DNA from: Colias croceus
Lineage: Eukaryota > Arthropoda > Insecta > Lepidoptera > Pieridae
Direction of reading: 5' to 3'
Assembly: GCF_905220415.1 (NCBI RefSeq)
Contig: NC_059552.1
Span: forward strand, 4,479,001 to 4,543,000
Length of the DNA: 64,000 nt
The stretch's first letter is position 1; every line of letters starts with the position of its first letter. Below are positions 57,338 through 64,000 of the stretch, piece by piece. The notes beneath the pieces are model-generated. The model saw nothing but the letters and a program-made list of their open reading frames with translations, made no database searches and was not told where the DNA came from. The translations under genes were made by a program, and so were the position numbers.

Positions 57338-59012
57338 AACTTTGACTATTTTTTTAGGGTTAAATCAAATTATAATTTCGATGATAGAAAGTACTTCGGT
57401 ATTCATGTAATAGAAATGCCCAATTATTTTGATGGATGCAATAAATTTTATACATTTCAATTGATTAGGTTCATTTGTAGCGAAAATAATCAGGCCTCTT
57501 AAGCTAGGAAATAAAATTTAATTTAGATACTCCTTAATCTAATTTCTCAGACACAAAGAGCTGCACAGACTGGATGATTACCAAAAGAGAGTTTAATTAA
57601 TTACTTCTCAGGGTAAAATTAATCGCTACACTGCTGTAAAGAAAATCCCGTTGTATCTTAGTAGACCTTAAGATAGCTTGCTTATACTGAGTTCGTAGAA
57701 TACAGTAGGTACAATAAAAATGCATTTTACTTCACAGGGCAATTTTAACTGATTGCTATACCGGAAAAAATGTAGTTTCCGCTATTTTCTTGTCGTCAAA
57801 GGAAAAAAGAACCTCAACCTTTAACGAATTTGAAAATCAAATCAAAGCTTCTTCCCTATATATAAACATGTGCCTTACCCTACCTATTAGATATTTATGT
57901 TGAGGGAACATTCCATTCTTTAATAGTAAATACCTACATTCTTTATTTAGCCGAAAATCAGCGTTGACGAGTTAACAGCTACATTCTTAAGTTTTGTTTT
58001 TTAATTTTATGAATAAAAATATTTCAAAGGTATATTTAATCTAATAGTAGATATAATTATAATTTTCACAGAGATAATTTTTATTTATTTTTTTATATTA
58101 GACCTAGTATCGTTACAAAATAAATACATTTTGAAGCAAATAATGAAGCTTTTAAGAGCTTCCCTTATAAAATAATTCCCAGGGCTCGGCCCGATACAAT
58201 TAATGGATGACGGTTATAATCAGTCACCCGTATTATTTTCTTCTATTACCTAGTTGGAACAAATGACTGGCGTTTATTAAAAGCGTTTCAGAGAAAAAGT
58301 AGAGCTCGTAAGATTTAATTTGCTTTACAAAATTTAAGGTTAAAGTTTCAGCACTTTTATGTCCATTTATAATTATTTTAATTTATAATCTGAGCGTTTA
58401 TAATAAATTGGTCAGTAAAACAAGACAGTAGCGTTAGAAAAAATTGCGTTAAGCGTAGAATTTCCTAGTCTTTGTGTTTGAGATGCCGAGTTCTCATTTA
58501 TCTTATGATAGTTATTTATCTCAAATTAAAATGAAATGCTAAGAATTTTTAATAAATAGAAAATGTATTCTTATAAATAAGCTTTTGTCCCACTTTTTAT
58601 TACGCAAGTCTGCTTGTGATCACATCTACAATTAAAATAATAAAAGTATAAAACGTAGGAATACGCGCTGTTAACTGCAGCGGAGCTATTTCCCGTAACT
58701 CTTAGATCGCGCAGTTATTTTTTACGTGATTCCTTTGTTCAAAGAAAAGGGGAATACATTATTTATGACTATAGTAATCTCACAAAAACTTGGTGAGAAG
58801 CGCCCTCCCTCCTCTGTCTGTCGTGAGACGTAATTACGTGGACAAATGACGGCAGGCGAGAGGAACTCGCACAAATATAGCTCGCTCTGCTTGAGCTATT
58901 TTTTCATTAGCTCCACTTTTTTATTTTAAACATTGCATAAGAAATTTGTTCGTGCAATTTTTCTTTTGCTTAATATGTCCGTATCATGCAATACTCGTAA
59001 TTTAAACTACTA
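57338..59012. other. AT-rich DNA, nothing recognised
   Basis: No supported gene or repeat terminus. Confidence 0.45.
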
Positions 59013-59179
59013 TCTAATATATAAAAATCAATGCCACTTTTCGTTGTAATTCCATAACTCGAGAACGGCTGAACCGATTTCGATAATTCTTTTTTTATTA
59101 TATTCCTTGAAGTACGAGGATGGTTCTTATGTAGAGAAAACGTGAATATGTACCACGGGCGAAGCCGGGGCGGACCGCT
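59013..59179 (+). mobile_element. Non-autonomous Helitron
   Basis: TC near 59013, 'ctcgagaacggctgaaccga', and a GGGCGAAGCCGGGGCGGACCG terminus followed by CTAG (59176-59179) then T. Related in its inner part to the minimal copy at 380-493. Confidence 0.65.
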
Positions 59180-60330
59180 AGTCATATATATATATTTAAG
59201 TAGCCCACGTTAATCATTATCGTACGTGTCAAAGATTTAATTCATATAAGTACTACTTTATCTTTTATACAATAACATAAGGGTTATCAAAAAAATAAAC
59301 ACGTTTACATAGATAATAGAACGCAAAGAAGTCGAGTTTCTTATAACCATATAAGCGGATTTGTCGGAAAATAAGGAAAAAATTAAGTATTAAGGAATCT
59401 TAAGAAAAACATCCGCTTTCGTTTGTATTGATCTAAAAACCCTAAAGAAACTTGAGTGCGAATATCTTAAGCCTAGAATATTCGAAATATAGAGATATCT
59501 TTTTGTAATAGTGCCTTTTCTTAGAATCAAACTTCTATTACAGCTACTACAGAAAAGCATTATGCAAGTGCTATGAAATTTGTTGCCTCAACTAATTCTG
59601 AATATTCTCTCTACAACTCGTCCAACATGCAATCTTTTTAGCCGCACTAAACGATGCTTCCCAAGTTTCGAATCCTGAATAAATATCGTATGTAGTCATT
59701 GCGTATGCAACGGCCACGATCAACAATTATGGCCAGATGACTTCACAAAGAGACTAAACGTTTAATCGTTCCGGTCGGGGAGTCGTCAAACAGAAACATC
59801 ACCCTTTGTGGCTTACTTCAGTTAATTTGCATAGACCGGACAGTCGGATCTGCGCTGACACTACTGCTGGGTAGGGATGCGACGGCCAAAACGATGCGAC
59901 CTATCGTTGCGATATTAACCATATTTTATATTGAAATAGTACCTTATATACCTACTCGCTAGGCTAGGACGTGAAGTAGAATATAGGTAAGTATAAAATA
60001 TCGTGCCACGATATTGTCCGAGAAAATGTTATTTTCTTTTAATATGACCGCTATGGTTCATTCATAATTTCAGACAGTAACAGTACTAAAGGATCTTCTA
60101 GTCAATCACTTTGTCCATTAGTGAAATCAATCTGTGTATGACATGATAAAGAATGGGATCCTATGTTATGGGTTATCACGCATGTTTGCATGTATTACCT
60201 TAATATATGATATACAAAATAGTTACAATATTTTTTGTACCTACATCCCTACAATTTGTTAGGATTACTCGTAGGTTTATGTAGTTAATAGAAGTTTATT
60301 ATTCCCTCTTGGAAATAGACTTGTATGCGA
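59180..60330. other. AT-rich DNA, nothing recognised
   Basis: No gene or repeat supported. Confidence 0.45.
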
Positions 60331-60344
60331 GTTGCTTCGGACTA

Positions 60345-60900
60345 CCGAATATAAAAAAAAAATAAATAATAATAATTCATTCATTTATTCAAGTAACCAG
60401 GACTCATATTGTTAGTAACAATTAATAAATTAAAAATTATGTTAGTAAAAATACAATTTATTATGTCTGCTAGAAGTGCACTCCACCGCTACAAAGCTAT
60501 CATGGAAGCAGACAGTTTGCAGCAGTTGTTTACATACCAGCAGTCGAGCCGACTCGCTATACAGCGCATGATTACATTGGGGCTGTCCCCGACTCCCGCA
60601 CACGGCGCACCAGGGATGTGCATCTCTTTCGCATTGTAGCGTAAAAACAGTCTATATGAGCTTCTGCAAACATCCCTGATGCGCTGCAATAACGGGGCAG
60701 CCCCATTAACACCCGGAACGCATTATTATATTGAACACGGAGCGAGCTGTAAGAATGTCGAGTATGACTAGCCCATAGGCTGCACGTGTAGAAAGATGTA
60801 CAATACGCACGAAATAGGGTTTTTTTTAACTTCATTAGAACAACGTGCAAACCTACGAGCTATCATATTTGCCCTCACTGCCAGTGCCCAATTGGAAATG
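60345..60900 (-). pseudogene. Decayed C-terminal RT fragment of a second LINE
   Basis: Minus-strand frames carry conserved jockey-like C-terminal motifs in order: NMIARRFARC (upstream, near 60870), then YCTSFYTCSLW and LRVQYNNAFRVLMGLPRYCS with ASGMFAEAH (within 60572-60850), then DSPNVIMRCIASRLDC (60489-60689 frame). They lie in different frames, so at least two frameshifts are present, one at the A8 run near 60820-60828. A poly(A)/AAT-rich tract at about 60348-60375 on the plus strand marks the 3' side. Catalytic YADD part absent. Confidence 0.75.
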
Positions 60901-63900
60901 TGAATACACTAACTACATAAAAATTTACAGAAAAAATACGGTTAAATTAAGACACTTCACGTAAATTAAGCAAAGCCTCACTTTAGGCAGCTTTTAAACT
61001 TAAGAAAAATACTTTTAACTGAAAAAGAATTCTAAAATTCTTAGAGAAGGTAACGTAACGTTTATTTAAATTGTAAGTGTCGTGTTTCTAACAAAATACG
61101 TGATTGCTTTACTGCTAAAGTAACATAATATTTAAATATTACATTCCACATTTCGTCTAAATACTTTTCTGTTTTTAGTATTTACTTTAAAGATTAGAGG
61201 GAAAATAATAAAAGCAATAACGCTATCTAATATTTTTATTTCAGCGTAAGTTTGAATAAAATTATCCTGCTTTCTTGATTCGTATAAAACGTGACAGTAA
61301 CCAGTGATTTTTATTGTCTGGGAAACATTGTCGGATACACAGGTCGGATATATTTATTCCTTTTTGATGAGGTAGATATACGAGTCCAGTCCAGATATTA
61401 CGAGTAATAATATACAGTATGATGTATACTACTAACTATCCTTTTAAAAGATACTCTACAAAGAAGTTACAGTGAATGTATGGTACCTTTATAACTAAGG
61501 TCTATTAATTACCTACATTCAGATTCTAGTACACCACTGAAAGGATCTGCAAAAGGCTGCATCGTTGTAATAAAGCAGTCATTTTCATTTCAATCGACGC
61601 TGAATCTAAAAAACAATAACTATGTAGCAATTCTTTTGCAATAAGCCAAGATGAATAGCTTGGATAACGCCCCAGACTAGAGATGTTAATTTAGTGCCTA
61701 CAGATATTGTCCAAAGCGATGTCTTTGGGCGAATTAAGGCCAAACTATCACAAAGATTTGGCATACTTCCAAAGAGATGGAATATTTATCGATTGCTCGA
61801 ATTGCCTTATAGGCTTACAAGTCTGGCTTGCATCTTGGCAATAATTTAACCAGATATTTGTGCGAGAGATTTTAGTTTGTACATTATCCGCGTAGGAGAT
61901 TATGATGGCATATATTATGGTATGTCATCTTAATTTCAAACCATTTTTAAAACATCGGTAAAACATATTTAAGATTATAATCGATGGTTTATCCTGTTAG
62001 TATATTAGGCATTATTTTACTAGATTAAGTACTCATCCATTTATACGATAACAATGATCAATCAGAATATCTCATAAATATATATCTCACGTTTTCCTTG
62101 AGATAAAATATTCACAGAAGTATTATATACGGAGCTTGGATTTCTGCGCCCCTCCAACAGGGTTACCCTTTATGAAAAACAATATGAAAATTGTGTGCTC
62201 CATCGACTGGATGATTGGGTAACTAAATGTGTATTTGAAATTCAGTATTTTTTTAATGGGAATGATATTACTTACGAAGTCTTAACGATAATAATATTCA
62301 ACTCTTCTTTTGAGCGGCTGTGCCATATTTATTTTAAAATATTTAATTGTACAGTCCATCTTGTAAAAAAGGCAAATAAAAATATCAAAAAGGCAAATAA
62401 AAATTTCGCCAAAGAATATTGAACACATAAAAGGTGATCTTATTGCAAAAAAAATAATTTCTTCCAGACAAACTAAAATAAAAAGACGCGTAAGACAGTG
62501 GTTACGCAAAAGCGCAAGCAAATATACCTTTTTAATTTTTATATTTTAAATTCAGCAAAGTTTCCAGCGTTACGAAAGCTCATTAGCAGCAATTATCACA
62601 ATACATCGCGTGGGTTCTCAATATAGCTGCGTTATTAACTCGTAAAACTGTAAAAATTAAAAAGCATACAAAATAATAGAAAGTGTAGAGATTTTCATTT
62701 TTGCATATACATTTAACAAGTGTTTCATTGATGTTCAAGACAAGTACGTGATGAGCCTTGAGCTCTGAACTATATTATAAAACTATTTCGTCCTAATTTG
62801 AAACAGAACCCAGAACATCATTGCCTAAATCCTAAATATTTTTTAGAATATTTTTACACCATCAAAGTCAATCAAAAAATTTAGTCCCACTTTGAAAAGG
62901 ACGCACTGAGTGGAGTAATGAAAATTTGTCATTCGATACTTTGTAAGTGAAATAGCGGTAGCAAAGTGATAATGTTAAAATAACTACACAAGTATTGATG
63001 CACTCGCCGGGCCATTATGCTAATTGTCCATTAGTGATAATGGGTTTTGTCCGCCGGTACCCAAACCAATCGTGGTCCGTAATTGAAATTAATGAAATAC
63101 ATTTTGTAATTATCATAAGCTCTTTAAAATACCGTTATTGTGTATGAAAATTCGTCATTCGAATGATATTAGCGGAGTATTAAATGTTGATTGTACTGTA
63201 CTTTGTAGCGGACATTCCTTCTAATGCTGTGTGTATCAAATTGTATGTTGTTTTCAATGCAGTAAATTTCCGTCATTTGTTTTCAATTATTGAAGGCTGC
63301 ACGTATTAATATTGTTTAAGTTACAACAATGCTAAATGATGGACGAAGATATTATGTATAAAGATTAAAGAGCAAAATTTTGAATTATTTTAATGCTTCT
63401 GATATTGTACGCATCTTATTAGTATTTCTGAAATTACACAAAAACTCGCTACTCCGAACATAGGTAATTAGGTTCATAAAAACTATGAACCAGTTTAATC
63501 AAAATAATATCATGAAAGCTAATTAATTCGCATTGATATTATAAGCAGCAAATAGTAATATAGTATAATTAATTCGGCCGATCATATAAAATCGGACAGT
63601 ATTGAGTAGAATCTAAATGAGTTGCGTGTTTACTCCCATATTAGTCACGTATTCCATCAAAATGCCCACGCCGTGCGGGCTACATAATACCTGTTTATAT
63701 TTTCAGTTTGCGATTATGTATTTGAATGATACGTTATAGGGAAGAAAATTACAAATTTTGTTATAAGTTTGAAATGGTTTCAGTAGATAACTTGGTACAC
63801 ATTCATATTTATAAAATCACTACATTAATTGAATTAAAACACGTTGGTTTCTTGACATCCAACAATAGAGTTTTGATTTGTATTCTGAGATACGGATATA

Positions 63901-64000
63901 TTAGAAGATAAATGAAGAATATCTACCAAAAAAGCCTAACTCATAAGCATTTTTATTATTCAAAATGTTAGAACCTCTATCTTTTGACTATTTATTTTGA
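60901..64000. other. AT-rich DNA, nothing firmly recognised
   Basis: A short LINE-tail-like motif 'aatttcttccagacaaac' sits near 62455-62475 (compare 18041-18200). ORFs at 62195-62521 and 63726-63911 are AT-driven and lack motifs. Confidence 0.4.

Overview
The window looks like a lepidopteran (moth or butterfly) nuclear chromosome segment. It is AT-rich, has one long multi-exon housekeeping gene with GT-AG introns, and is crowded with short non-autonomous transposons. Many of these end in the hairpin-plus-CTAG terminus (forms such as GGGCGAAGCCGGGGCGG...CTAG) that is very common in Lepidoptera.

Layout. (1) 1-3320: two large foldback (inverted-repeat) elements built from a 'ggacctaacg' repeat unit, one carrying a 114-bp nested Helitron. 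(2) 3448-13314: the MAP kinase kinase gene (MEK1/2, Drosophila Dsor1), seven coding exons at 4087-10212 (403 aa), with a MITE just upstream, MITEs and Helitrons in introns 1, 5 and 6, and a long 3' UTR. (3) 13376-22900: gene-poor DNA with a Helitron-like end, a GC-rich SINE/ncRNA-like block (about 14815-14970), one member of an inverted 300-bp repeat pair (about 15205-15503) and a 1.44-kb foldback (19644-21082). (4) 22914-28573: a nearly intact Ty3/gypsy LTR retrotransposon on the minus strand. It has 200-bp LTRs with no difference seen, a tRNA-Trp-type primer site, gag, protease, RT-RNaseH-integrase, and a small extra ORF for a possibly myristoylated single-pass membrane protein. (5) 28574-64000: mostly intergenic or long-intron DNA. 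It holds TA-flanked MITEs, a TTAA-flanked piggyBac-like MITE, nested Helitrons, two decayed non-LTR retrotransposon RT fragments, a perfect 48-bp palindrome, and a few weak host-exon candidates. The best of these is a first exon at 32041-32175 whose start codon lies inside an RFX X-box-like motif.

The only confidently complete host gene is Dsor1/MEK. The most unusual observations are the extra membrane ORF of the gypsy element, the two compensating single-base indels in homopolymers of its pol gene, the Helitron-in-Helitron nest with a second near-full-length copy 14 kb away, the foldback with a duplicated arm, and the X-box exon. All boundaries were read by eye. No alignment, repeat-library or expression search was run.
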